Shown piece after piece: positions 33,125 to 40,388 of a DNA stretch of 64,000 nt. Position numbers and translations under genes: made by a program. The DNA lies in the NCBI GenBank assembly GCA_016787085.1, contig JAEUVJ010000053.1, positions 186,001-250,000 on the forward strand, in the 5' to 3' direction. This DNA is from Chitinophagaceae bacterium (lineage in GTDB: Bacteria > Bacteroidota > Bacteroidia > Chitinophagales > Chitinophagaceae). The notes under the pieces are model-generated. The model saw only the letters and a program-made list of their open reading frames with translations, was not told the origin of the DNA and did no database searches. The first letter of the stretch is position 1. Each line of letters begins with the position of its first letter.

Positions 33125-33940
33125 TTATGGATTTAATTGTCCCAACAACTCGGTAGGTGCATAACCAAAGTGCTTCTTAAAAGCAAAAGAAAAATGCGAT
33201 AGATTTTCAAACCCTGTTTCGTAACAAACATCAATCGGTTTCTTCTTCTTCTCTACAAACTCGTAATGGGCCAGCTCCAATCGCTTTTGTGTCAGCCATC
33301 GCTGTGGTGTGGTATTGAAGGCCTTTTTAAAATCTCTTTTGAATGTGGTCAAACTTCTTCCTGTGAGATACCCGAATTTCTCGATAGGCTGGTTAAACAT
33401 AAAATTTTTTTCCATGTATTCAACGAGGTTGATTTTTCCGGGCTCATCAAAATTGGCCAGTACATGATCAATATCTTTATTGAGTGTTCTGAGAATGCTG
33501 ATGGCCTCAGTGATTTTCAGGGAAGCAATTTCCGGCGGCACTTCTTTCATATCAAAGTAAGGAACCAGCGAGGCCAGGCAACTTTCAAGCAGAGGATGAT
33601 CATTGAAACTGTAAATTTTCTGTGACTTCAGCGGTCTTGACTTAATATTAAGTCTGGCATAAAAATCTCGTAACCTTTCCACCGATAAATGCATCACTAC
33701 TGTTTTGTGGGGCAGCCCGTCTTTGGGATAATTAATAATGGTGGCTAATTGATTTCTCGGGATCAGGAAAATATCACCTTTCTGGAAAAAGTAGGTTGAA
33801 TCGGCCTGCACGATCTTGGTTTCACCGGAGAGGAACCAAACCAGCATGTGCTGGTCAAACATGATATCTGACTTGAAGAATTTATCTTCATAGCTGGAGA
33901 GCTTTATATCTTCTGTGATATACCTGGCTTTATATTCCAT
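33125..33940 (-). CDS. AraC-family transcriptional regulator
   Basis: 271 residues from the Met at 33940 (MEYKARYITEDIK); the upstream 20 residues of the open frame are dispensable. An AraC_N-like cupin sensor (about 20-150) with QADSTYFFQKGDIFLIPRN precedes the DNA-binding domain. That has two helix-turn-helices, RSLTTFKRDFKKAF and KPIDVCYETGFENLSHFSFAFKKHFG, near the C-terminus. It lies on the same strand as the SDR gene (86 bases downstream of it) and may regulate it. Confidence 0.9.
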   Translation of the reverse strand: MEYKARYITEDIKLSSYEDKFFKSDIMFDQHMLVWFLSGETKIVQADSTYFFQKGDIFLIPRNQLATIINYPKDGLPHKTVVMHLSVERLRDFYARLNIKSRPLKSQKIYSFNDHPLLESCLASLVPYFDMKEVPPEIASLKITEAISILRTLNKDIDHVLANFDEPGKINLVEYMEKNFMFNQPIEKFGYLTGRSLTTFKRDFKKAFNTTPQRWLTQKRLELAHYEFVEKKKKPIDVCYETGFENLSHFSFAFKKHFGYAPTELLGQLNP

Positions 33941-34026
33941 GATACTTTTCTTTAGTTTTACTACGAAAGAATGTATGAATGCAAAAATAATGAGCATCAT
34001 CCGTTCCGCTTTGTTTTAAAGTCCAT

Positions 34027-35022
34027 TTAATAAACAGGAAATGCGATCCCTGTCATTTCTTCACTTAACGTCCATAATTTTTTTGCTCCGGCTTCATCCA
34101 GCGAGTAGGCTTTTACTCCTTCCGACATAGCAGTATCTGAAGCCAGCCTGGCGATATCTGCATCTTCACAATAAACGCCACCGATATGATTGAGCAGCGA
34201 ACTGGTGGCACACCAAACGGTAGTGGCAGCTCCCTGGGGTATTGTTTTTAACGAAGCAGCTACTTCAGGAAGCAGGTTTCCATCTGCATCACAAAAACCC
34301 ATTTGCTGAAACAATTCAAGCGGAGCCTCTCTTCCCAGTTCTGTGCCCCCGATAGAACCGGGATGAACTGAATAAACTCTTACGTTTGATGATTGGGAAC
34401 GACTATCCAGTTCAAGTGAAAACAGGTTGACAGCCGTTTTGGATTGCCCGTAACCTTGTAAGGTCTCGTATTCCCTGTTCATAAAATTGGGGTCCTCAAA
34501 ACTAAATGGTGCAAACTGATGCCCATGTGAAGAAACATTGACAACCCTTGCACCATTTGCCATTTTCAGTGCAGGCCACAATCTTGCAGTGAGCTGAAAC
34601 AGGGCCAGATAATTGGTGGCCAGTTGCGATTCGATACCACGTTTGTCCCGGCGTAAAGGCACCCACATAATGCCTGCATTATTGATCAGCAAATGAAGGG
34701 CCCTGCCGGATGCCAGAAATTTGTAAGCAAAACCATCAATAGACAAGGGATCCATCAAATCCATTGCTTCCAGCTCTACGTTGGAAGTTCCCTGCAGGTT
34801 TCTTTTTGCCTTTTCAATATCTCTTGCCGGAACGATCACTGTTGCGCCGGCCGCTGCCAGTGTTTTTGTTGTTTCAAGCCCGATACCTGTGTTGCCTCCT
34901 GTTACGATGGCAATTTTTCCTGTAAGGTCTATTCCTTTGATCACATCACTTGTAGTTGATGTAGCGTTGAAGCCTGAGCCGGTAGGTTGTTGCAAGGCTC
35001 CCTGGTAATTGTTCTGTTTCAT
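34027..35022 (-). CDS. short-chain dehydrogenase/reductase
   Basis: 331 residues with a Rossmann fold; the nucleotide motif TGGNTGIG begins at residue 41. The structural NNAG motif (LLINNAGIMWVP), the catalytic Ser (NVSSHG) and YxxxK (YGQSKTAVNLF) are all present. It resembles long-insert SDRs related to WW-domain oxidoreductase or retinol dehydrogenase. The N-terminal 30 residues are Gly/Ser/Thr-rich. It is probably co-transcribed with the following AraC regulator. Substrate unknown. Confidence 0.9.
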   Translation of the reverse strand: MKQNNYQGALQQPTGSGFNATSTTSDVIKGIDLTGKIAIVTGGNTGIGLETTKTLAAAGATVIVPARDIEKAKRNLQGTSNVELEAMDLMDPLSIDGFAYKFLASGRALHLLINNAGIMWVPLRRDKRGIESQLATNYLALFQLTARLWPALKMANGARVVNVSSHGHQFAPFSFEDPNFMNREYETLQGYGQSKTAVNLFSLELDSRSQSSNVRVYSVHPGSIGGTELGREAPLELFQQMGFCDADGNLLPEVAASLKTIPQGAATTVWCATSSLLNHIGGVYCEDADIARLASDTAMSEGVKAYSLDEAGAKKLWTLSEEMTGIAFPVY

Positions 35023-35277
35023 TTTTTATTTTTTTGTTGAAACAAAAGTAGTGAGCCATATAACCGTCAACTTTGTTTAAAAGTCCGTATTTGCTTTGTT
35101 TATAAGGTCGCTGTTTTATTGGTGAAACCAACCGTATCTTCCCGAAATCAACGGGTACAGCCTGTTCATAATTCTGGGCAATGTCCATGGTAAACGCACA
35201 ACTTGCCCGTATAGCGGGATAACCTGGTGTGAGACGCGGGCAGGAAAGGACGAAAAGGAGACATCGGCAGGGAACAG

Positions 35278-35670
35278 TCAATTGTGCATTTTACGAAATA
35301 TTTCAACCATTGTCTGTGAATCAATGTTGTCCATGTCTACAAGTTTCAAAGACTTTACCATTCTAAGAGTGCTTGTTTTATATTTCTGAAAATGAGGCGT
35401 TCTTAAATGCGCCTCATAGGCTTCCCGGGTTGCATAAATTTCTAAAATACGGATCTGCGTCGGGTTCTCTTTTTGATACATTGGATAAATAGCAATAACT
35501 CCTGGTTCTAATTGAACTGATGCCCGGGATTCTTCCTGAAGGATAGACTTGTATTCTTTAAGATAATTTGAATCAATCTCTATCTCAGATAATCGAATCA
35601 TCATATTTTTTGTTTGGGCTGAAACATCGTTGTTATATATGAAAAATAAAATAGCTAATAAGTATTTCAT
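35278..35670 (-). CDS. secreted ABM-domain protein, copy B
   Basis: 130 residues, with the same architecture as the copy at 28820: signal peptide to about 18 (DVSAQ) and one ABM ferredoxin-like barrel. 105 of 130 residues agree with copy A by eye; the differences fall mostly in the signal peptide and C-terminus, as expected for a recent duplication under selection. Upstream, at 35702-35725, a remnant of the MBL gene end sits in the same relative position as in copy A. Confidence 0.85.
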   Translation of the reverse strand: MKYLLAILFFIYNNDVSAQTKNMMIRLSEIEIDSNYLKEYKSILQEESRASVQLEPGVIAIYPMYQKENPTQIRILEIYATREAYEAHLRTPHFQKYKTSTLRMVKSLKLVDMDNIDSQTMVEIFRKMHN

Positions 35671-35701
35671 CGTCAGGGAAGTTTTTGAATTTTGGCATGA
35701 A

Positions 35702-35725
35702 CTATTTTTTAAAGCGTCCGAATTT
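35702..35725 (-). pseudogene. remnant of the MBL hydrolase 3' end
   Basis: Read on the minus strand, AAATTCGGACGCTTTAAAAAATAG aligns with the last codons of the MBL gene at 29240 (GTTCTCAGACGCTTGAAAAAATAA). It lies 31 bases before the ABM copy B start, compared with 27 for copy A. It looks like the residue of an MBL-ABM block duplication whose MBL part was deleted. Confidence 0.45.
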
Positions 35726-35748
35726 TAGGGACACTTACAGGCCGTTTT

Positions 35749-36420
35749 TTAGAAATCAGCTTCGTAGCCATGTCCATTTTTGCCGTAAAATATTAACCAC
35801 TTAGCCAAAGAAAATACTATATGCAATTTGCTTTCTATGGTGTCTTCATCACTGTCAGGCGGCAGCCGTTGTGTTTTCAAATACTCTAAATTTTTTTCTT
35901 TGGCTATTTTGTCAGCTACAGCCATAAGTCTGTTTCCATAGTCCAATGTCTCGTTAGCAAATTTTGTTTCCCATGCTTCGTTAACTAAATCTTCTCCAAT
36001 TATATCAATACAGTCTTGAAGAAACTGTCCTCTAAACACATTTTCGTCCTGTCCCATTGCTATATAAACGGGAACTCCGTCTTGTTCTTTTGCAAGTTCA
36101 ATAACATAATAGCCATCATGCTCTTTCAAGAATTGTTCAAACGACGGCTTTTGTTCAAGTTCGTTGTATTTGTGTCTAATCCATTCGTCTGCTTCTTTGT
36201 CTCGTCCAACTCTCGGTGCCTTGATGGTCTCATAAGTCTGGATTTGATTTGCAAACCATTCTTGTAAAAGTTCGTCCTTTGTCGGATACTTTTTCCCTTT
36301 TAACTTGTTAAGAAATGAAGGTTGAGGAATTGTGTCTTTACTTACCATTTCAAAAATGTCAGCAAAGCGTTTTTCGAATCCTGGTTTGGGTTTCCCCATT
36401 GGTCGCATGTCTAAACCCAT
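35749..36420 (-). CDS. hypothetical protein of unknown family
   Basis: 223 residues, no signal peptide or membrane segment. Acidic and helical, starting MGLDMRPMGKPKPG. The central region (about 60-125) has QTYETIKAPRVGRDKEADEWIRHKYNE, and the C-terminal part ends SLAKWLIFYGKNGHG. I do not recognise it. The gene is AT-rich, its start lies near GTTACAGGC (minus strand), and it marks the edge of the accessory region before pyk. The size and lone placement would fit an immunity- or stress-type protein, but that is speculation. Confidence 0.6.
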   Translation of the reverse strand: MGLDMRPMGKPKPGFEKRFADIFEMVSKDTIPQPSFLNKLKGKKYPTKDELLQEWFANQIQTYETIKAPRVGRDKEADEWIRHKYNELEQKPSFEQFLKEHDGYYVIELAKEQDGVPVYIAMGQDENVFRGQFLQDCIDIIGEDLVNEAWETKFANETLDYGNRLMAVADKIAKEKNLEYLKTQRLPPDSDEDTIESKLHIVFSLAKWLIFYGKNGHGYEADF

Positions 36421-36630
36421 GATATAATTTGGTATGTCGATTTAAAATTGCCTGTAACGCCTGTATTTGCGCTATTATCCGAAACTACAAAAAATATAGC
36501 ACCTGACTTTCAGACAGATGATGTTGTACATTCTGTATTTACCAATAGCGTCAATACCCGATAGCAAAGGGGTAGTAAGTATTTATAAACGATTTCTCCC
36601 GGTTAACAGGCTAAAGAAGATCCCTGCTGC

Positions 36631-38121
36631 TTAATCCACCTTCGTTATCTTCAGCACATTCGTGGGCAGATGCAGATGTACCGGGGTGCTGCCCGTACTT
36701 ACCACGATATCACCGGTCTTCAGAAAACCTCTTTCCTTCAGTATATTCAACTGGTCCTGGAAGATATCATCGAGGCTGATCTCTTCATTATAATGAAAGG
36801 CCCGTACGCCCCAGCTCAGGCTGAGCTGGTTTACCAGCGATCGTTCTTTGGTGAAAATATATAAAGGAGATTTGGGACGATAGCTGCTCAGCATAAAACC
36901 GGTATAGCCGCTTTGCGTCATCCCTATCAGCGCATCCGCATTACAGTCTTTGGCGAGGTTGCAGGCATTGTAACAAACAGCATCGCTGAGGAAAGAAGGA
37001 GAGTGGGGCTGCGGCTGCAGCATCTCTTCCAGGTTATAGCGGTAATCGGTCTTTTCTACTTCTTCAATGATCTTGCACATGGTCTGCACTACCAGCGCCG
37101 GGTGTTTGCCGGTGGCAGTTTCACCACTAAGCATCACCGCATCGGCGCCTTCCAGTACCGCATTGGCCACGTCGGTGATCTCGCTGCGGTTGGGTTTCAC
37201 CCTGTCTATCATGCTTTCCATCATCTGTGTGGCCACGATCACGGGTTTGGCACGATGGAGTGATTTACGGATCAGTTGTTTTTGTATCAGCGGCACTTTT
37301 TCAACCGGCAGTTCCACACCCAGGTCGCCACGGGCTACCATGATGCCGTCCGATTCGATAATGATGTCCCGGATATTGTTCAGCGCCTCGGGCATTTCGA
37401 TCTTGGCAATGATCTTGGTCTTGCTCTTATGTTTGTTGATAATATTCCGGAGCTGCGTGATGTCTTCTGTGCGGCGCACAAAGGACAGGGCTACCCAGTC
37501 CAGTTGCTGCTGAATGATGAAGTCAAGATCAGCCAGGTCTTTTTCCGTCAGCGCCGGTAAGGATATTTTGGTATCGGGCAGGTTAATGCCTTTTTTGGAA
37601 GAAATGGTACCGCCAAGTGTTACTTCCACCTGCACATCATTGTTCGGCAATATCTGTTTCACTACCACTTCCAGCTTGCCATCATCAATCATGATGGTGT
37701 TGCCCACCTTTACATCCTTGTGCAGGCCGGTATAGGAAACGTAGATCCTGTCCTTGTTGCCTACCACCTTTTCATTGGTAAAAGTGAGAATATCTCCCGC
37801 TACCACCGGCAGGGCATTGTTCTCTATTTCACCTACACGGAGTTTAGGCCCCTGCAGGTCGCCGAGGATGGCGATATTATACGGCTCGTTCTTATTGATC
37901 TTGCGGATATATTCAATGATCTTTGCTTTATCCTCATGGGCGCCGTGTGAGAAGTTCAGGCGGAAGACATTTACTCCTGCCTGTACGAGTTCCAGCAGTT
38001 TTTCATACGTATCGCAGGCAGGCCCTACGGTAGCTACGATCTTGGTGCGGTGATGGGTATGCATCAGTCCTGCATTCTTGTCCATCTCCTTGTGAAAATA
38101 CTTCTCTGCGTTTCTTGACAT
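36631..38121 (-). CDS. pyk: pyruvate kinase
   Basis: 496 residues from the Met at 38121; the longer open frame overlaps pfkA and lacks similarity. It makes pyruvate and ATP from PEP and ADP. Landmarks are RTKIVATVGPACD, GVNVFRLNFSHG, LGDLQGPKLRVG, the metal/PEP motif KIEMPEALNNI and the ARGDLGVELP loop, then ATQMMESM...NRSEITDVANAVLEGADAVMLSGETATG. The C-terminal allosteric domain (about 370-496) is intact. It is 68 bases downstream of pfkA, so the two glycolytic control enzymes form an operon. Confidence 0.95.
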   Translation of the reverse strand: MSRNAEKYFHKEMDKNAGLMHTHHRTKIVATVGPACDTYEKLLELVQAGVNVFRLNFSHGAHEDKAKIIEYIRKINKNEPYNIAILGDLQGPKLRVGEIENNALPVVAGDILTFTNEKVVGNKDRIYVSYTGLHKDVKVGNTIMIDDGKLEVVVKQILPNNDVQVEVTLGGTISSKKGINLPDTKISLPALTEKDLADLDFIIQQQLDWVALSFVRRTEDITQLRNIINKHKSKTKIIAKIEMPEALNNIRDIIIESDGIMVARGDLGVELPVEKVPLIQKQLIRKSLHRAKPVIVATQMMESMIDRVKPNRSEITDVANAVLEGADAVMLSGETATGKHPALVVQTMCKIIEEVEKTDYRYNLEEMLQPQPHSPSFLSDAVCYNACNLAKDCNADALIGMTQSGYTGFMLSSYRPKSPLYIFTKERSLVNQLSLSWGVRAFHYNEEISLDDIFQDQLNILKERGFLKTGDIVVSTGSTPVHLHLPTNVLKITKVD

Positions 38122-38189
38122 AGTGTTGTTGGTGGTTACTGGATTCTGGTTTCTGGATTTTTGATTCTTGTGCCTTGTACCTTCTTCCT

Positions 38190-39173
38190 TTACGATGCTA
38201 AGATCTTTACGATCTTCATCCATTCTTCACTGATGCTGCCTTTATTCTTGACGGCTTTTTCCAGTGGTATATAATGCATCCGGTTGTTCATGATACCGAC
38301 AAATACATTGTGTTTGCCTTCCATCAGGCATTCTACGGCATGGTAACCCATACGGCTGGCGATCAGCCTGTCAATACCGGTAGGTGATCCTCCACGTTGT
38401 ATATGCCCGAGTATCGCTACCCGTATTTCGGCCTTGGGCAAATGTTCTTTGAGGATCTTTTCAACCTCCACGGCACCGCCGAACTCATCGCCTTCCGCCA
38501 CTACGATCAGGTTCACTAATTTTTTGCGGCGTTCTTTTTCCTGCAGCGAATGAATGATGTCTTTGATATTCGTTTTTCTTTCCGGTATCAGGATGTTCTC
38601 CGCCCCGGTAGCAATACCGCTGTGCAGCGCAATATAGCCGGCATCTCTTCCCATCACTTCAATGATGAAGATGCGGTCGTGTGCATCCATCGTATCCCGT
38701 ATCTTATCAATGGCCTCAATGGCGGTGTTGACGGCCGTATCAAAACCGATGGTATAATCACTGCCATGAATGTCTTTGTCTATGGTACCGGCAAGACCTA
38801 CGCAGGGAATATCAAATTCCTGGCTGAACTTCACCGCACCGCGGAACGAGCCATCGCCGCCGATGATGACGAGGCCATTGATCCCCTTTTTCTTCAGGTT
38901 ATCATACGCTTTTTTACGGCCTTCGGGTTCATAGAATTCTTTACACCGGGCCGTTTTAAGAACGGTACCGCCGCGCTGAATGATATTGGCCACCGACCGG
39001 CCTTCCATTTTAATAATATCTTCGTCAATCATCCCCTGGTAACCACGCATAATACCATATACTTCCAGGCCATAATAGAGACCAGTGCGTACCACAGCCC
39101 TGATAGCTGCATTCATGCCGGGTGCATCACCTCCAGACGTAAGAACTCCGATCCGGGAAACTTTCTTTGTCAT
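38190..39173 (-). CDS. pfkA: ATP-dependent 6-phosphofructokinase
   Basis: 327 residues; phosphorylates fructose-6-phosphate. GGDGS at 105-109 marks the ATP-using (not PPi) class. GVLTSGGDAPGMNAA binds the nucleotide, and the catalytic loop reads AGTIDKDIHGSDYTIGFDTA. Here a Lys occupies the place of Asn in the usual TIDND, with both Asp kept. VMGRDAGYIAL, HIQRGGSPT and RMGYHAVE complete the substrate site. It is upstream of pyk on the same strand. Confidence 0.95.
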   Translation of the reverse strand: MTKKVSRIGVLTSGGDAPGMNAAIRAVVRTGLYYGLEVYGIMRGYQGMIDEDIIKMEGRSVANIIQRGGTVLKTARCKEFYEPEGRKKAYDNLKKKGINGLVIIGGDGSFRGAVKFSQEFDIPCVGLAGTIDKDIHGSDYTIGFDTAVNTAIEAIDKIRDTMDAHDRIFIIEVMGRDAGYIALHSGIATGAENILIPERKTNIKDIIHSLQEKERRKKLVNLIVVAEGDEFGGAVEVEKILKEHLPKAEIRVAILGHIQRGGSPTGIDRLIASRMGYHAVECLMEGKHNVFVGIMNNRMHYIPLEKAVKNKGSISEEWMKIVKILAS

Positions 39174-39593
39174 TTCTGTAATTCAAATAACGGTTTAACA
39201 ATAAGATCTGCATGGCAAGCAGCGATCATACGATCGTTTTCAGGCATTCAAAAGTAAGACTTTGTTGCCGAATGTGTGTGGCGGTGACACATTATCTCTT
39301 ATCGCCGGCACGAATAACTGTTCGGCTGTCAGTTTTTTGTGAACAATCAGCCCGGTACTGTACGAAGATCAGTACCGGAAATGTTTTTTTGTTGTATGGC
39401 AAATAGCTATTTCAGGAGTAGACAGTCTTAATTCTTCGCTATTTTTCACCATATAGAAACATAAGACACATAGTTTGACACGCCTATACGTGGTCTATGG
39501 GGTGAGTTTCAAACTGACCCATTGCCACTGTTTTTTACAATTCCGTGAGCTTTTTGAAAAAGTGTACCTTCCAGTATATGCAAGAATGAACTG
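39174..39593. other. gap before the GxxExxY gene, containing the left repeat arm
   Basis: 420 bases with no gene I can support. The only structured part is at 39449-39474, a copy of the repeat seen after the next gene (ACCATATAG..CACATAG; 21 of 26 bases agree with the copy at 40084). The following 39486-39502 has a related CTATACGTGGTCTATGG. Nothing else stands out. Confidence 0.6.
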
Positions 39594-40010
39594 ATGCAAA
39601 TAACCAAAAAATACCTGGACGAGCTTACCTATAAGGTGATAGGTTGTGCGATAGAAGTGCATAAACACCTTGGACCCGGTTTGCTGGAAAGCGTATATGA
39701 AAAGTGTTTTGTGAGGGAACTGGAGCTAAGGGGTATCCGGTATAAACGACAACTGTGGGTACCACTGGAGTATAAAGGGCTGCAGATTGATACAGAGCTA
39801 CGGCTGGATGTATTGGTGGAGGATATTCTCTATGCTGAACTGAAGTCGAATGAAGGGCTGGCGCCGATCCATGATGCCATTTTATTATCGTATATGAAAA
39901 TGTTGAATAAGCCAAAAGGTATATTGATCAACTTCAATTGCGTCAATATTTTTAAAGAGGGCCAGCGTACATTGGTGAAGGATCTTTTTGCAAAACTCCC
40001 TGATGAATAA
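39594..40010 (+). CDS. GxxExxY-family protein (PD-(D/E)XK_3-like)
   Basis: 138 residues. The family signature GPGLLESVYE is at 29-38, after the amphipathic helix VIGCAIEVHKHLG. The C-terminal part has the nuclease-like core LRLDVLVEDILYAELKSNEGLAPIHDA, with D, E and K placed as in PD-(D/E)XK restriction-like folds. The family is widespread in Bacteroidota, often with variable repeats, and its role is unknown. Here it stands alone between two sets of CACATAG repeats. Recent transfer or selfish behaviour is plausible. No methylase, transposase or defence partner is adjacent. Confidence 0.85.
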   Translation: MQITKKYLDELTYKVIGCAIEVHKHLGPGLLESVYEKCFVRELELRGIRYKRQLWVPLEYKGLQIDTELRLDVLVEDILYAELKSNEGLAPIHDAILLSYMKMLNKPKGILINFNCVNIFKEGQRTLVKDLFAKLPDE

Positions 40011-40026
40011 TAAAGCTATGCGAAAC

Positions 40027-40278
40027 CCTATGTTCCTATGTGTCTATGTGGTTTTGGTTGCTGGCCTCAAGAGATTAATATTTACCACATAGGAACAATA
40101 GGCACATAGACCGCACATAGGATATTAACTTCCATATGATTTCTTATGTTTCTATGTGGTTCTGATCGGGCAACCCGGCTTTAAGAAAATAATATTTACC
40201 ACATAGGAACAATAGGTACATAGACCGGCACATAGATTTTCGGCAGTACTAAGTAAATATCTATGTTTTCTATGTGCC
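40027..40278. repeat. palindromic CACATAG/CTATGTG repeat array
   Basis: Two repeat units plus a fragment fill the 378-base gap after the GxxExxY gene. Unit A: left arm 40027-40052 (ending CTATGTGGT), right arm 40084-40121 (ACCACATAGGAACAATAG...). Unit B: left arm 40141-40160, right arm 40198-40235. A fragment lies at 40259-40278. Arms of each unit are partly complementary and can pair. Their inner spacers (about 30 and 37 bases) differ in sequence but both end TAATATTT. The rest of the gap to 40388 shows a weak TAACTTTA promoter-like motif only. Confidence 0.85.
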
Positions 40279-40388
40279 ACAGCCTGCCCTGACAAAGGAA
40301 GGGTGGTTCAACAGATAAAATGAAACCGGTAAATCCTTTTATTTTTCCAGCCCGTTTCTGCTAACTTTAACCGCTCAAAAGCTGAAAT

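Noticed and set aside
34946-35281. 111-codon minus-strand frame before the SDR gene
   Set aside because: The predicted protein is basic with scattered Cys and no domain, and it overlaps the SDR start and repeat-like AT-rich sequence. It is most likely a chance frame.
28421-36480. An integron-like cassette array
   Set aside because: Motifs such as GTTAGGC near 28429 and GTTAGCC/GTTACAG before other starts resemble attC ends. However, matching partner sites in inverted order and an integrase are absent, and two of three motifs do not fit the GTTRRRY pattern.
40027-40278. CRISPR array
   Set aside because: The repeat arms are palindromic pairs with unequal spacing, there are only two units, and no cas genes are nearby.
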